Assembly: GCA_009776725.1 (NCBI GenBank) | Contig: WRNE01000001.1 | Location: 1 to 64,000, forward strand | DNA from: Coriobacteriia bacterium | GTDB lineage: Bacteria > Actinomycetota > Coriobacteriia > Coriobacteriales > UBA8131 | DNA: 64,000 nucleotides | Direction: 5' to 3' | In this document: one piece after another, positions 1 to 9,260 of the stretch | Numbering within the stretch: position 1 is the stretch's first letter | How the letters are laid out: each line of letters opens with the position of its first letter | Program-made: the position numbers and the translations under genes | The notes under the pieces: model-generated | The model's database searches: none | Told to the model about the DNA's origin: nothing | What the model saw: the letters and a program-made list of their open reading frames with translations, nothing else

Positions 1-187
1 CGGTTTTGCAGACGATGTCTGGTGCGTTTACCCTGGATATGCCATATTTTTGTTATGTGGTGCGATGAGTTTGCGAATTTACCCGTCAGAATTGCGCCCA
101 ACCGTCAATCTGCAACACTTAGCCATTATAGATGCTTTCTTACTAGCACCAGGCTATCGGATGCTATTGATCCTTTATAACCTGTAA
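1..187 (+). repeat. Dispersed repeat copy A with a 3' ORF remnant
   Basis: Bases about 5-110 match the reverse complement of about 9372-9490, and bases about 96-152 match about 10063-10120. The shared landmarks are GTGCGTTTACCCTGGATATG, GCGATGAGTTTGCGAATTTA and CGTCAATCTGCAACACTTAG. One + frame stays open from the left edge to a TAA near 187 and gives a peptide containing WCVYPGYAIFLLCGAMSLR. The inverted copy at 9.4 kb reads nearly the same (WCVYPGYGIFMLCGAMSLR). It could be the end of a small repeat-borne gene or a non-coding repeat that happens to be open. No known family is recognised. Confidence 0.55.
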
Positions 188-258
188 ATTCCACTTGACA
201 CATCTCTTTTTGCCAATGTCTTTGTTGAGCTTGGCTATCTGCGTCTTAACAAACTGTA

Positions 259-264
259 TATAAT
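259..264 (+). promoter_or_regulatory. Candidate -10 box upstream of glnN
   Basis: A perfect TATAAT lies 82 bases before the glnN start, in AT-rich sequence. No good -35 hexamer sits 16-18 bases upstream (the sequence there is TATCTG), so this is only a candidate and may need an activator. Confidence 0.3.
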
Positions 265-346
265 TACAAAAGCCCAATTGCCACACTATATGTATCTATG
301 TTCTTAACATATAGTTATGGGCGGATACAAGTATAAGGGAGCAGGC

Positions 347-2428
347 ATGGCTAAAATAACTGATATCTACGGCTCATCGGTCTTTAACGACTTGAAGATG
401 AAAGAAAGGCTGCCAAGCGAGACCTACCAGCAACTGCGGTTGACAATAAAAGAAGGCCAGGCCCTAAGCCCAGAAATCGCCGAGACTGTGGCACAGGCGA
501 TGCTGGAGTGGGCGATCGAAATGGGGGCAACCCACTACACGCACTGGTTCCAACCGCTGACTGGCATAACTTCAGAGAAACACGACAGCTTTATCACCTT
601 AGGAGACGAGGGGCCGATCTTAAGTTTTACCGGAGCCGAGCTCTCCCATGGAGAAACCGACGGGTCGTCCTTCCCTTCAGGCGGGCTACGGGCCAGCTTC
701 GAGGCCCGCGGCTATACGGCTTGGGATCCAACCAGCCCGGCTTTCATCAAGGACGGGGTCTTATGCATTCCGACAGTCTTTGCCTCATACGGTGGAGAAG
801 CCCTTGACAAAAAGACCCCTTTGCTACGTTCAATGGCTGCCATCAACAACGAGGTGCGCAGGGTCTTAAAGCTCTTTAACAAAGAGGCTGCCGAAGTATC
901 GACGATGGTCGGGGTAGAGCAAGAGTATTTCTTGATCAGGGAAGAGGACTATAGCGAGCGGCTCGACCTGTTGCTCTGTGGGCGTACATTGTTTGGTACT
1001 ACCCCTTGTAAGGGGCAAGAGCTCGAAGAGCACTTCTTTGGATCGATTCGCCCCTTGGTCAAAGGCTTCATGGAAGATCTCGACGAGGAGCTTTGGAAGC
1101 TCGGGATACCTGCAAAGACCGAGCACAACGAGGTCGCCCCGGCCCAGCATGAGCTTGCCTTGATCTACACAACAACCAATGTAGCCATCGACTCGAACCT
1201 TCTGGTAATGGAGATAATGCGCAAAGTCGCCAGCCGGCATGGTTTGGTCTGCCTTTTGCATGAGAAGCCTTTTGTAGGAATAAACGGCAGTGGCAAGCAT
1301 AACAATTGGTCTATATCGGTAGACGGGACGAATGTCTTCGACCCCGGTGCAACCCCCTTTGACAACCTGCAGTTCTTGGTTTTCCTAACCGCAGTCATCA
1401 AAGCAGTCGACGAGTACCAAGGGCTTTTACGCATGAGTATCACTAGTGCAGGAAACGACCATCGCCTAGGCGCAAACGAGGCCCCACCGGCAATCGTCAG
1501 TGTCTATCTAGGCGATGCCTTGGAGACTGTGGTCCATGCGATCATCGATAGCCGTGCCCATGTCACGGACAGCAAGCAGATGATGGACCTGGGTGTGCCC
1601 ACTCTGCCTACTTTCATCAAGGACAACGCCGACCGCAACCGAACCTCCCCCTTTGCCTTCACTGGCAACAAGTTCGAGTTCCGGATGCCCGGATCAGAAA
1701 TCAACCTCTCCGATGCCAATATGGTCTTGAACACTATAGTGGCTAAGACCTTGGCTGACTTCGTTGAGGCTATGTCGGGCAGTACTGATCTTGACACCGA
1801 TGCCCGTGCCTATATGAGGGATGTTTTGACAGACCATCAGCGGATTGTCTTTAATGGGGATAATTACAGCCCTGAATGGTACTCGGAGGCTGCAAAGCGT
1901 GGGCTGTATAACCATCAGTCGACCCCTGAGGCTTTACCGTGCTTAGTCGAGCCTGCCACGATTGAGCTGTTCGAACGTTTCAAAGTGCTTTCGCAGGACG
2001 AGCTGCAAAGCCGCTATGAAGTGAAGCTGGGCAGCTATTCGAAGAAAGTGAACATCGAGGCACTCACATCGATCCGGATGGTACGGGCCAGGTTTATACC
2101 GGCTATTCTGGAGTATTCGACCATGGTCGCCAACGTGATCAACGCCAAACGGGCTGTCGACAGCCAAATCGACACGGGCACAGAGCTGGACTTGCTGAAG
2201 AAGCTGACAGACGGGCTTAGCCTACTTGATGCAGGGGTAGACAAGCTTGAGGGCGCTTTGGCTTTGGCCAGCAGGATCGACGAGCCCCAGTCACGCGCCT
2301 TTGCCTACCAACAAAGTGTCCTGCCCGCTATGCAGGAAGTCCGGGCAGCTGTCGATAGCATGGAAATACTGGTCGGGCATGACTACTGGCCAGTACCAAG
2401 CTATAACCATATGTTGTTTTATACCTAA
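347..2428 (+). CDS. glnN: Type III glutamine synthetase (GlnN)
   Basis: Cytoplasmic ATP-dependent ligation of ammonia to glutamate, giving glutamine. The 693-residue length fits the large GSIII class (about 700 residues) rather than GSI (about 450). Family motifs are visible: GVEQEYFLI (Glu ligands of the metal site), HNEVAPAQHE, the glycine-rich NGSGKHNNWS, GNDHRLGANEAPP, and NRTSPFAFTGNKFEFRMPGS with the arginine and glutamate expected in the active site. The start is set at the ATG at 347, which has AAGGGAGC about 6 bases upstream. An in-frame ATG at 317 lacks a ribosome binding site. The gene stands alone and converges on the minus-strand DegV gene. No GlnR-type or riboswitch element was recognised upstream. 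Confidence 0.95.
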   Translation: MAKITDIYGSSVFNDLKMKERLPSETYQQLRLTIKEGQALSPEIAETVAQAMLEWAIEMGATHYTHWFQPLTGITSEKHDSFITLGDEGPILSFTGAELSHGETDGSSFPSGGLRASFEARGYTAWDPTSPAFIKDGVLCIPTVFASYGGEALDKKTPLLRSMAAINNEVRRVLKLFNKEAAEVSTMVGVEQEYFLIREEDYSERLDLLLCGRTLFGTTPCKGQELEEHFFGSIRPLVKGFMEDLDEELWKLGIPAKTEHNEVAPAQHELALIYTTTNVAIDSNLLVMEIMRKVASRHGLVCLLHEKPFVGINGSGKHNNWSISVDGTNVFDPGATPFDNLQFLVFLTAVIKAVDEYQGLLRMSITSAGNDHRLGANEAPPAIVSVYLGDALETVVHAIIDSRAHVTDSKQMMDLGVPTLPTFIKDNADRNRTSPFAFTGNKFEFRMPGSEINLSDANMVLNTIVAKTLADFVEAMSGSTDLDTDARAYMRDVLTDHQRIVFNGDNYSPEWYSEAAKRGLYNHQSTPEALPCLVEPATIELFERFKVLSQDELQSRYEVKLGSYSKKVNIEALTSIRMVRARFIPAILEYSTMVANVINAKRAVDSQIDTGTELDLLKKLTDGLSLLDAGVDKLEGALALASRIDEPQSRAFAYQQSVLPAMQEVRAAVDSMEILVGHDYWPVPSYNHMLFYT

Positions 2429-2600
2429 GAAACGAGGGTTCAACCTATTGGCTTGCTAGCAGTCTCGCGAGGCGGCTTTAGAGGCTTTGATGATCCTTTC
2501 TGCTGCCTTCATCGGAGCAGCCAAAGTCATCGGCTGTTATGCGTCCAATCGGTTAGGGCTTATTTTGGGACAAGCGCAAAACGCGGTTTTCTCCCCATAA

Positions 2601-3491
2601 TCAGCCCCTGCCTTCATGGGACTTGAAGAACACGCACAAGGTTCCCGGCCCGGTATGTGCCCCGATTACCGGGTCGAGGTTATTGACTAGGAACTCGATG
2701 CCGGGGCATTTTTCTGCGATCAGGCTTTTTACAGACTCAATATCCAAAGGACTGTCGGCATGCGACAAAAAGACCGATTGGCCTTCGAAGGGCTGTTGTA
2801 TGGTATTTACTACCTTGTCCGCAAGGTATTGGATAGCGCGCTTGCGTCCACGCAGTTTTTCGCGGGGTATCAGCATGCCCGCAGCATCGATATGCAGTAC
2901 CGGCTGGATGCTTAGCAGCATTCCGGCAAATGCCGCCCCAGCAGTCAGACGACCGCCCCTTTGGAGGTATTTCAAGTCCTCCACAGTAAACCAGCAGGCA
3001 TAGTCCAGACGGTTTGCCTCGACCCAGTCTGCCAGCTCGGACAAGCTGAGGCCCATCTCACGTTGTTTGTAGGCGTCTGCGACAATCAGCCCTTCACCAA
3101 GGGCAGCAGCCAAGGTGTCGACGCACCGCAATTGTCGTGTTGGATAGAATTCTACGCGGATTTGCTCCATATAGGCACTTATCTCTTCGAAGTTTGCGGA
3201 CAAGGCCGAGTCGAAGCCGATATAGATAGCATCCTGCCCTTTGTCGAAACAATCTCTGATAATCCTGTCAGCATCACTCTTACTAGCTAAAGTGGTAGTG
3301 ATTTCCTTTCCAGCTCGCATCATGTCGTAGAACTGCTTGTTGTCTGTCGGGACGTCCGGGTCGTACCCCTTGTATGAGATATCATCGACTATGAATTCAA
3401 GGGGTAGTACTCGAATATTCCAGGCTTTAAGCAAATCATCTGGCAAGTTGGCTGTTGAATCAGTAATGATGTCATAAGTAGAATTACTCAT
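2601..3491 (-). CDS. DegV family fatty-acid-binding protein
   Basis: A 296-residue protein with the DegV opening YDIITDSTANLP and the central SGTLASKSD-like region (here ITTTLASKSD), followed by a GFDSALSANFEE segment and a GGRLTAGAAFAG motif. Family members bind a fatty acid between two alpha/beta domains; several (FakB type) present it to the FakA kinase for phospholipid synthesis. No fakA is in the window, so the substrate and partner are unknown. The ATG at 3491 is chosen over the GTG at 3494 because AAAGGAG lies 6 bases upstream. The ribosome binding site overlaps the end of the DUF167 gene, so the two are probably translated from one mRNA. It is the last gene of the minus-strand housekeeping block. 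Confidence 0.9.
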   Translation of the reverse strand: MSNSTYDIITDSTANLPDDLLKAWNIRVLPLEFIVDDISYKGYDPDVPTDNKQFYDMMRAGKEITTTLASKSDADRIIRDCFDKGQDAIYIGFDSALSANFEEISAYMEQIRVEFYPTRQLRCVDTLAAALGEGLIVADAYKQREMGLSLSELADWVEANRLDYACWFTVEDLKYLQRGGRLTAGAAFAGMLLSIQPVLHIDAAGMLIPREKLRGRKRAIQYLADKVVNTIQQPFEGQSVFLSHADSPLDIESVKSLIAEKCPGIEFLVNNLDPVIGAHTGPGTLCVFFKSHEGRG

Positions 3492-3494
3492 CAC

Positions 3495-3797
3495 TCACTC
3501 CTTTCCGATTATCGGAACCGTCTCCACCCAATTTTGATAAGCTAAAACGTCCATCCCCAGTAAGACCAGTTTATTTCTTGACCTTTGCCCCCGTTGTAGA
3601 ACAATCTGGCTCTTGGCAATCCCCAATGATTCTGACAAAACACTGATCAGAGCCTCATTTGCGCGGCCGCCCTGCGGCGGAGCTGTCACTTTCACGACCA
3701 GCTGGCGAGGCACATCCGTGCTCCACCCCAGTACTTGGTTGCGATTTGCGCTAGGTGATAAGCGCACTCCCATTTTTATTTGTGAATCTGCTCCCAT
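3495..3797 (-). CDS. DUF167 (YggU-like) small protein
   Basis: A 100-residue protein with the DUF167 pattern: VRLSPSANRNQVLGW near the start, VVKVTAPPQGGRANEALISVLSE in the middle (shown here in part: APPQGGRANEAL) and LQRGQRSRNKLVLL near the end. The biochemical function of the family is not established. It is often found next to yggT and yggS, as here. The ATG at 3797 has AAAGGG about 14 bases upstream, which is rather far. A second methionine eight codons in (MGVRLSP) is an alternative start. It follows divIVA after 18 bases and abuts the DegV gene. Confidence 0.85.
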   Translation of the reverse strand: MGADSQIKMGVRLSPSANRNQVLGWSTDVPRQLVVKVTAPPQGGRANEALISVLSESLGIAKSQIVLQRGQRSRNKLVLLGMDVLAYQNWVETVPIIGKE

Positions 3798-3815
3798 ACA
3801 GATTCATAAAGCCCT

Positions 3816-4625
3816 TTAGTCAATCTCTTCGATTTCTAGATCTTCATCAATATTATACGCAGCTGACATATCGCTTGAATTTGCGGGGTCAGCATTACGC
3901 CTGTCGTTTAAAGGTGCACCCGTTGCCGACGGCGACGGTGTAGCAGCTTGTGGGTTCCTTGGGGCGTTTGAAGCTTCGGTCTGGAACGCTTGGCCGGCAT
4001 TGGCCGAGCTGACAGCAGCGTCATTGGCTACTAACATGTCGTCAGTACCAGTACTCGGGTTTGCCCCTGCCTCGTCTGGCACTAGATCCGCAAAATCAAC
4101 AAACCGCCTCTGGGCGTCAACCATGTAATGGTTAACCAGTGACAGGAACTCGGTTCTAAACCTTTCAGAGCTCTCCCTTAGGAAATCGATCTCCCCAACA
4201 ACCCGCTCGCGCTCGGAGTGGGCATCACTGACGATGTCTTTGGCCTTGGCTTCAGCCTCTCGATAAAGCTTCTCTGCTTCTTTACGAGCCTCTTCTTTGA
4301 GGTTATCAGCACTGAGCTGAGCGGCAATAAAAGCTCGAGAAATCACATCATCAGAAATCGTTGTTTCGCTGCTGGTAACTACAACCGGAGCCTCTACTTG
4401 GACTGCACCGGTCGTCGAGACCGCACTAGCGACTGCTCTTTCTTCAGCAGCACGAGCGCGTTCTTCAGCATCGCTGACTCGAGTCGCTGCCTCGGCGAGT
4501 GCTCGGTTCAGCGTATCGACATCACTTGCGACTCGCTCCAGGAACTCATCGACTTCATCAGGATTGTATCCCCTCCGAGCCTCGCTGAAGCGAATATTTT
4601 GTATTTCTGTTGCGGTAATGCTCAT
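3816..4625 (-). CDS. divIVA: DivIVA/Wag31 cell-pole and septum protein
   Basis: A 269-residue protein. The first 60 residues are the DivIVA lipid-binding region (ITATEIQNIRFSEARRGYNP, DEVDEFLERVA), followed by heptad-rich coiled coil to about residue 170 and a disordered acidic, Ser/Pro-rich tail ending DLEIEEID. DivIVA binds curved membrane at poles and septa; in actinobacteria it directs polar growth. The ATG at 4625 has GAGAGGA 6 bases upstream; the ATG at 4631 touches that site and is too close. It lies downstream of yggT but has its own promoter candidate, so it may be transcribed both alone and with the block. Confidence 0.93.
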   Translation of the reverse strand: MSITATEIQNIRFSEARRGYNPDEVDEFLERVASDVDTLNRALAEAATRVSDAEERARAAEERAVASAVSTTGAVQVEAPVVVTSSETTISDDVISRAFIAAQLSADNLKEEARKEAEKLYREAEAKAKDIVSDAHSERERVVGEIDFLRESSERFRTEFLSLVNHYMVDAQRRFVDFADLVPDEAGANPSTGTDDMLVANDAAVSSANAGQAFQTEASNAPRNPQAATPSPSATGAPLNDRRNADPANSSDMSAAYNIDEDLEIEEID

Positions 4626-4658
4626 GACCATTCCTCTCAGACAATCTACTCAGGGTAC

Positions 4659-4689
4659 AGTATAGCTTAAACAGGCTAAAGATTCGCAA
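4659..4689 (-). promoter_or_regulatory. Candidate divIVA promoter
   Basis: Reading the minus strand, TTGCGA (4689-4684) and TATACT (4664-4659) are separated by 19 bases and lie about 35 bases before the divIVA start. The -10 is good, the -35 moderate and the spacing slightly long. Confidence 0.35.
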
Positions 4690-4696
4690 AGACAAA

Positions 4697-5002
4697 TCAC
4701 AGCAAACGAGAAAGTAGCTGAAGTACGATGACAGCCACCCATGGTGAAAAGTCTATTGCACCGACAAGGGGTATAAACCGCTTAAAAATACTAACATAGG
4801 GCGAGACGAATTTATCCAAAATATCGTAAAGGTCGTGAAGGAAACCGGTGCTGTGGTCAAACCATGAAAGCACCGTCCATGCAAATATCATAAAACAATA
4901 AAACTGAATAACTGAGACAAAGACATAATGGATAATCCGAGGTATTGTAAAAATCGCTATCATAGTAGTTACAAATCCAGCTAGATTAATGTTTGATAAC
5001 AT
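4697..5002 (-). CDS. yggT: YggT family membrane protein
   Basis: A 101-residue, very hydrophobic protein with two to three predicted membrane helices (about residues 10-55 and 78-98). A conserved YggT-type loop, FVSPYVSIFKRFIPLVGAID, is followed by FSPWVAVIVLQLL. The family is found beside division genes and in cyanobacteria and chloroplasts affects division or thylakoid organisation; its molecular role is unclear. Two bases separate it from the proC stop codon, and its ribosome binding site (TTAGG) overlaps the proC end, which indicates translational coupling. Confidence 0.88.
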   Translation of the reverse strand: MLSNINLAGFVTTMIAIFTIPRIIHYVFVSVIQFYCFMIFAWTVLSWFDHSTGFLHDLYDILDKFVSPYVSIFKRFIPLVGAIDFSPWVAVIVLQLLSRLL

Positions 5003-5004
5003 AC

Positions 5005-5820
5005 CTAACCTAATTCTTTAGCCCGACGGATACAAGCATTGATGGCATTTTGGACCACTAGGCCGAACTGTTGGGACTCGAAGCACTCGATAGCGGCTTC
5101 AGTCGTGCCGTTTGGGCTGGTCACTGCGTCACGCAGCTCTTTGGCTGTTGCATCCTTTAAGTCAAGGTAACGGCCTGTGCCGATGATAGTTTGGACTGCA
5201 AGCTGCCAGGCCAGATCCTCAGGCAAGCCGGCTTCGATTCCGCCTTTAGCCAGTTCCTCTGTGAACAAGGCGAAATACGCAGGGCCCGACCCGCTGATAG
5301 AAGTAGCTATGTCGACCAGCTCCTCATCGATGATGGCTGCTTGGCCAAACAGGCCAAACAGGCTGCAGACCAGTTTTGTCTCGTCAATTGACGCTTTATC
5401 TGTAGCAGCTACTACGCTCATGCCTGCCAACACGCTTAAGTTGATGTTTGGCATAACCCTGATCAAAGGGAAGCCTGAAAAGCACTCTGCCATCACTGCA
5501 GTAGTGATGCCAGCTGCAATGCTTATCACCCGCTTCGGTCGGAAAGTGCCTGAGCCTGCCAAAGACAAGGCTACATCACGAAAAATCTGTGGTTTGACAG
5601 CCATGATTATGGTGTCTGCAAAATCGATTTGCGATCCGTCCTCAACGCCGGCAACGCCATATTCTTTAAGAATCAAATCGCGACGGTCCTCGAAAGGCTC
5701 AGCGACAATGATCTTCTCCGCAATAAACGAGTTCTTTATCAAGCCGGCGATAATCGCCTCGCCCATTTGCCCGCCGCCAATTATGGCGATCAGACCCAGC
5801 TGCTCTTGTAAGTTATCCAT
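5005..5820 (-). CDS. proC: Pyrroline-5-carboxylate reductase
   Basis: NAD(P)H-dependent last step of proline synthesis, in the cytoplasm. The 271-residue length is normal. An N-terminal Rossmann motif (IAIIGGGQMGEAIIAGLI), MAVKPQIF, MPNINLSVLAGMS and SGSGPAYFALFTEEL are present, with the C-terminal family signature around LRDAVTSPNGTTEAAIECF. AAAGGGAG overlaps the sepF stop codon 12 bases upstream, so sepF, proC and yggT form a tightly packed unit. Finding proC inside the division block is common in Gram-positive genomes and probably reflects old operon order, not a division role. Confidence 0.93.
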   Translation of the reverse strand: MDNLQEQLGLIAIIGGGQMGEAIIAGLIKNSFIAEKIIVAEPFEDRRDLILKEYGVAGVEDGSQIDFADTIIMAVKPQIFRDVALSLAGSGTFRPKRVISIAAGITTAVMAECFSGFPLIRVMPNINLSVLAGMSVVAATDKASIDETKLVCSLFGLFGQAAIIDEELVDIATSISGSGPAYFALFTEELAKGGIEAGLPEDLAWQLAVQTIIGTGRYLDLKDATAKELRDAVTSPNGTTEAAIECFESQQFGLVVQNAINACIRRAKELG

Positions 5821-5832
5821 GAAAGCTCCCTT

Positions 5833-6645
5833 TTAAATACTAATCTGCCGACGTTCCGACTCTGTCAAGCTGCCATTCCGAGTCAGGATGTAGACCCGGT
5901 CGGCATATCTGTCGACCTGTCCCTCAAAGGCAGAGGTGACACCGAAGGAGAAGTCCAGGATGCGTTTTGCCAGCTCCGGGCGGACATCGGTCAGATCCAA
6001 AACAACAGCAGCCCCTTGCCGCAGGCTGATTGATATGTTCTCAGCCTCCGCGTAGCTTTGCGGGCGTAGGTGGGTGAGCTGGCGCGCCGTCCTGGGAATG
6101 ACAGCGCCGGCATTGCTGCGGCCTGACCCGGCTGTGTTGTACCGGGCGATGTTGCTTTGCTCGGCTGAATCGATCGAGGCTGCCAAGGTGCTGTCAAGGT
6201 CTAGGCGACGTGACGCATCAGGCACTGCGAACTCTGGCACAGCATTTGCCTCAAGCTGGATGCGCTCCGAGTGCAGTTGGACCAGAGAGTTGTTGTTAGA
6301 TCGAGCGAGGCTGTCGCGGAAGGCTTCTGAGTCGTCAGCAGCCAGTCCCGAGATCGTAGAAGACCTTCGCTCGCGTACTGGAGGCATGGGTATGCGGTCC
6401 TCGCGGGATCCCGCGCCACGACTAAGCCCGACAGGCTGCGAACGGATATCAGCCATGTTTACCAAGGGGGAGTTGGCTGAAGAGTCATTGACGTCGTCGT
6501 CATAGTAGAGGCGGTCGTCATCTTGATAGTTATTGTAGCTATCATGGTACTCGTCGTAGTACTCGTCCTCGTCATAATAATCGTCATAGTCATCATTGCG
6601 ACGACCGATATTCAAGCGGTTTTTTATATCGTCTAAGATTCCCAT
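5833..6645 (-). CDS. sepF: Cell division protein SepF
   Basis: A 270-residue protein. The start MGILDDIKNRLNIG is an amphipathic helix expected to bind membrane. A very acidic, tyrosine-rich, low-complexity linker follows (about residues 15-60), then a disordered region. The SepF/DUF552 core is at about residues 185-265, with IRPQSYAEAENIS-like (LRPQSYAEAENIS), GAAVVLDLTDVRPELAKRIL and a final RNGSL. SepF tethers FtsZ polymers to the membrane in organisms that use it in place of or alongside FtsA. The ATG at 6645 (AAGGA 9 bases upstream) is preferred to a TTG three codons earlier. The linker is longer than in Bacillus, as in actinobacteria. Confidence 0.92.
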   Translation of the reverse strand: MGILDDIKNRLNIGRRNDDYDDYYDEDEYYDEYHDSYNNYQDDDRLYYDDDVNDSSANSPLVNMADIRSQPVGLSRGAGSREDRIPMPPVRERRSSTISGLAADDSEAFRDSLARSNNNSLVQLHSERIQLEANAVPEFAVPDASRRLDLDSTLAASIDSAEQSNIARYNTAGSGRSNAGAVIPRTARQLTHLRPQSYAEAENISISLRQGAAVVLDLTDVRPELAKRILDFSFGVTSAFEGQVDRYADRVYILTRNGSLTESERRQISI

Positions 6646-6715
6646 ACTAACCAATCCTTAAAGCCTTGCCTAATCCCTGGTATATTTCTACTTAAGTTCA
6701 CCCCGGCATTTGGTC

Positions 6716-6724
6716 TTATCCACA
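6716..6724 (+). promoter_or_regulatory. TTATCCACA nonamer (DnaA-box consensus)
   Basis: A perfect TTATCCACA in the 160-base gap between yggS and sepF. It equals the DnaA-box consensus, but it is single here, so a regulatory or chance occurrence is as likely as DnaA binding. The same nonamer recurs four more times in leaders or gaps of the surface-protein locus. Confidence 0.35.
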
Positions 6725-6807
6725 TTATTGCTCACCGATAGCGCAAATCTCGCGAAAGCCTTGCCATGGAGACGCTTAGTCAGTGATTATGCTTGCTAGA
6801 TGCTGTT

Positions 6808-7521
6808 TTACTGCCATACACTACGACCGATTCGTATTATTGTAGCACCTTCTTCAACTGCTATGAGATAGTCGTCGGACATGCCCATAGATAGTTCGGC
6901 AAGCGGCAGGTTTGCAACGCCGGAGAAGCTTTTTTGCATAGCATCGCGTGCTAAGCAGAGCTTGCGGAAGCAATCGCGGACCGTGTCCTCGTCAGCAATC
7001 GGGCCGATAGTCATCAGACCTTGGACCTCTACGGCCTGAAGCGAGCTGGCGAGCTCTAAAAGCGCTGGAAGCTCGGCAGTTGACAAGCCGTCCTTGGTAG
7101 CTTCTCCGGATGTGTTTACCTCTACTAGCACAGCTTGGGTGATTCCCAGGCTGATCGAGCGTTTTTCGATAGCTAGCAAGGACCGGTCTGTGGCAACCGA
7201 ATGGACCAAGGCAGCCTTGCCGGTAAAGTCCTTCACTTTGTTGGTTTGGATGTGACCGATAAAATGCCAGTTTACCTCGGGGAACAGGAGCGAACGTTGG
7301 GCAAACAGGTCGCTGCGGTTCTCGGCGAAGTCCGGGTGCCCGAACAGGACAGCCTGCTCGATCTCTTCGTTTTGGGCAGTCTTGCTGACTGCAACCAAAC
7401 GGACCCCTGAAGCGTCACGGCCAAGCCGGTCACAGACCGCCTGGACAGCCTCATTGATAAGGTTTATGTTCCTGGCAACTCTGCTGTTTGACACATCGTT
7501 ATCCAACTCAGCACCATCCAT
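6808..7521 (-). CDS. yggS: YggS/PROSC-type PLP homeostasis protein
   Basis: A 237-residue single-domain TIM-barrel PLP-binding protein. The PLP lysine is in LVAVSKTAQ, and the motifs FAENRSDLFAQR, WHFIGHIQTNKVKDF, VLVEVNTSGEATKDG, VQGLMTIGP and LSMGMSDDYLIAVEEGATI-type (ELSMGMSDDYLIAVEEGAT) match the family closely. It has no known enzyme activity; it buffers pyridoxal phosphate and affects amino-acid balance. GAGAGGG lies about 7 bases before the ATG. It sits between ftsZ and sepF, a widely conserved position. Confidence 0.93.
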   Translation of the reverse strand: MDGAELDNDVSNSRVARNINLINEAVQAVCDRLGRDASGVRLVAVSKTAQNEEIEQAVLFGHPDFAENRSDLFAQRSLLFPEVNWHFIGHIQTNKVKDFTGKAALVHSVATDRSLLAIEKRSISLGITQAVLVEVNTSGEATKDGLSTAELPALLELASSLQAVEVQGLMTIGPIADEDTVRDCFRKLCLARDAMQKSFSGVANLPLAELSMGMSDDYLIAVEEGATIIRIGRSVWQ

Positions 7522-7633
7522 TTAGGATCCCTCTCCTGCTATCGAGTCAACAACGCATTCGTTCGTATGTGGTGAGTGCTTCTCCATATAGATAATGAAC
7601 CTAATTTGCAAAGAGCTCTCGTTGGTATGGGCT

Positions 7634-8803
7634 TTAAAAATCGCGCTTCAAGAAATCTGGGATGTAGTCGTCGTCCAATACACTAGGTGATCGGCCTGCT
7701 CCGCTTTGGTAATCGTTTTCCATCTCATTGTATTCAACTTCTTCTGGCGAGCCAGGGAATTGTTCGATCTGGGCAGGATTACGGTCGGTTTGCCTTCGTC
7801 CAAGCGGAGTTCCGAGGTCAAGGTCTAGGCTGGATTGGCTGTTGTTTCGGCTAAAGCCGGTAGCAATAACGGTTACGCGCATCTGGTCTTCAAGCGTATC
7901 GTCGATCACCGAGCCGAAAATGATTTGCGCATCAGCGTCTGCAGACTCAGTGACCGTATCAGCAGCATCAGACACTTCCTGCAAAGCCATGTCGGAAGCT
8001 CCGGCAATCGAAATCAGCACGCCTTTGGCACCGGCGATGGATGTCTCGAAAAGCCGACTCGAGATAGCAGCCGTTGCTGCCTCGACAGCGCGGTTTTCTC
8101 CAGAGGCTACCCCGATTCCCATCATGGCTGTTCCGGCGTCTTTCATTATGGCCCGGACATCGTTGAAGTCTAAGTTGATCAGTCCCGGTATAGTGATCAG
8201 GTCAGTGATGCCTTGCGTGCCTTGACGCAATATATCGTCGGCAATCCGAAAAGCGTCGAGCATCGACACCTTCTTGTCCACAATCTGAAGTAGCCGGTCG
8301 TTCGGGATAACGATCATGGTATCGACTTTGCTGGCTAGGAGCGTGATACCGTCTTCTGCTTGTTGACGGCGCTTTCGGCCTTCGAAGCTAAAGGGCCTGG
8401 TGACGACCCCGACTGTCAGAGCGCCAATCTCGTCACGGGCAATCTCCGCTACAACAGGTGCTCCACCAGTTCCCGTACCGCCTCCCTCTCCAGCAGTTAC
8501 GAAGACCATGTCTGCACCGCTTAGGGCCTCGCGAATCTCGGCGCGGCTCTCTTCAGCTGCTTGAGCACCGATTTCTGGATTGGCTCCTGCGCCAAGGCCT
8601 CGGGTCAAGTCCTCGCCGATGTGTACTGTCACATCGGCATCGCTCATCAACAAGGCTTGTCGGTCGGTATTGATGGCGACGAACTCTACTCCACGAATAC
8701 CCGCTTCTACCATGCGGTTCACCGCATTCGTGCCCCCACCGCCGACGCCCACAACTTTGATGACTGCTAGATGGTCTCTCCCAGTCATTGTCAAGTCCGG
8801 CAT
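7634..8803 (-). CDS. ftsZ: Cell division GTPase FtsZ
   Basis: A 389-residue tubulin homologue that forms the Z ring. Near the N-terminus [19 protein letters not shown] is typical of actinobacteria. The tubulin signature [16 protein letters not shown] is intact, as are the T7-loop residues [11 protein letters not shown]. After a spacer of about 55 residues comes the conserved C-terminal peptide [12 protein letters not shown], which docks SepF or FtsA. The start at 8803 has GGGAGGAG 5 bases upstream. A longer frame to 8887 would add an unrelated N-terminus without a ribosome binding site. It is the first gene of the minus-strand block. Confidence 0.97.
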   Translation of the reverse strand: MPDLTMTGRDHLAVIKVVGVGGGGTNAVNRMVEAGIRGVEFVAINTDRQALLMSDADVTVHIGEDLTRGLGAGANPEIGAQAAEESRAEIREALSGADMVFVTAGEGGGTGTGGAPVVAEIARDEIGALTVGVVTRPFSFEGRKRRQQAEDGITLLASKVDTMIVIPNDRLLQIVDKKVSMLDAFRIADDILRQGTQGITDLITIPGLINLDFNDVRAIMKDAGTAMMGIGVASGENRAVEAATAAISSRLFETSIAGAKGVLISIAGASDMALQEVSDAADTVTESADADAQIIFGSVIDDTLEDQMRVTVIATGFSRNNSQSSLDLDLGTPLGRRQTDRNPAQIEQFPGSPEEVEYNEMENDYQSGAGRSPSVLDDDYIPDFLKRDF

Positions 8804-9141
8804 ATAACTCCTCCCAAGTGTTTGAAAGAGATAACAGTGTCGACAGAAACCCCGTTCGAGCGCGACAAATCCAGCAAGAAACAGCACTCAAACGAATTAA
8901 ACTGCAAACACAGAAACTATTAACAATGAATGTTAACACAGCCTTTACACACGAACCAGCGTAAACCAGGACAAATGTTACAAGCTAGATTGAAGTATAG
9001 CCTCGTCTGGCTAGGCATGGATTGAAACACTAGATTTTTCATGAGGACTGTTAAAGCCTGTTATTGCCATAGTGAGTGTTTGTTTTGGATGTCTCCCAAG
9101 GGCCTCGATCTAAGACTTGTGGTTCTGTGTGCTTTCAGCAA

Positions 9142-9208
9142 GGCTCGCGGCTTGTTTTCGGGCTCGCGGCTCGTCTACTTGTGTGCGGGCTCGCGGCTTG
9201 TTTTCGGG
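9142..9208. repeat. 21-bp direct repeat pair
   Basis: The sequence beginning GGCTCGCGGCTTGTTTTCGG (21 bases) occurs at 9142-9162 and again at 9188-9208, with a partial GGCTCGCGGCTCG copy between them. Function unknown. Confidence 0.7.
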
Positions 9209-9260
9209 CTCTTGCATTGCTTACTGGCTCTCGCCTTGTTTTATTTGTTGTCCCAAATCA

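Noticed and set aside
195-200. TTGACA as a -35 box for glnN
   Set aside because: No -10-like hexamer lies 16-18 bases downstream; the TATAAT at 259 is too far away.
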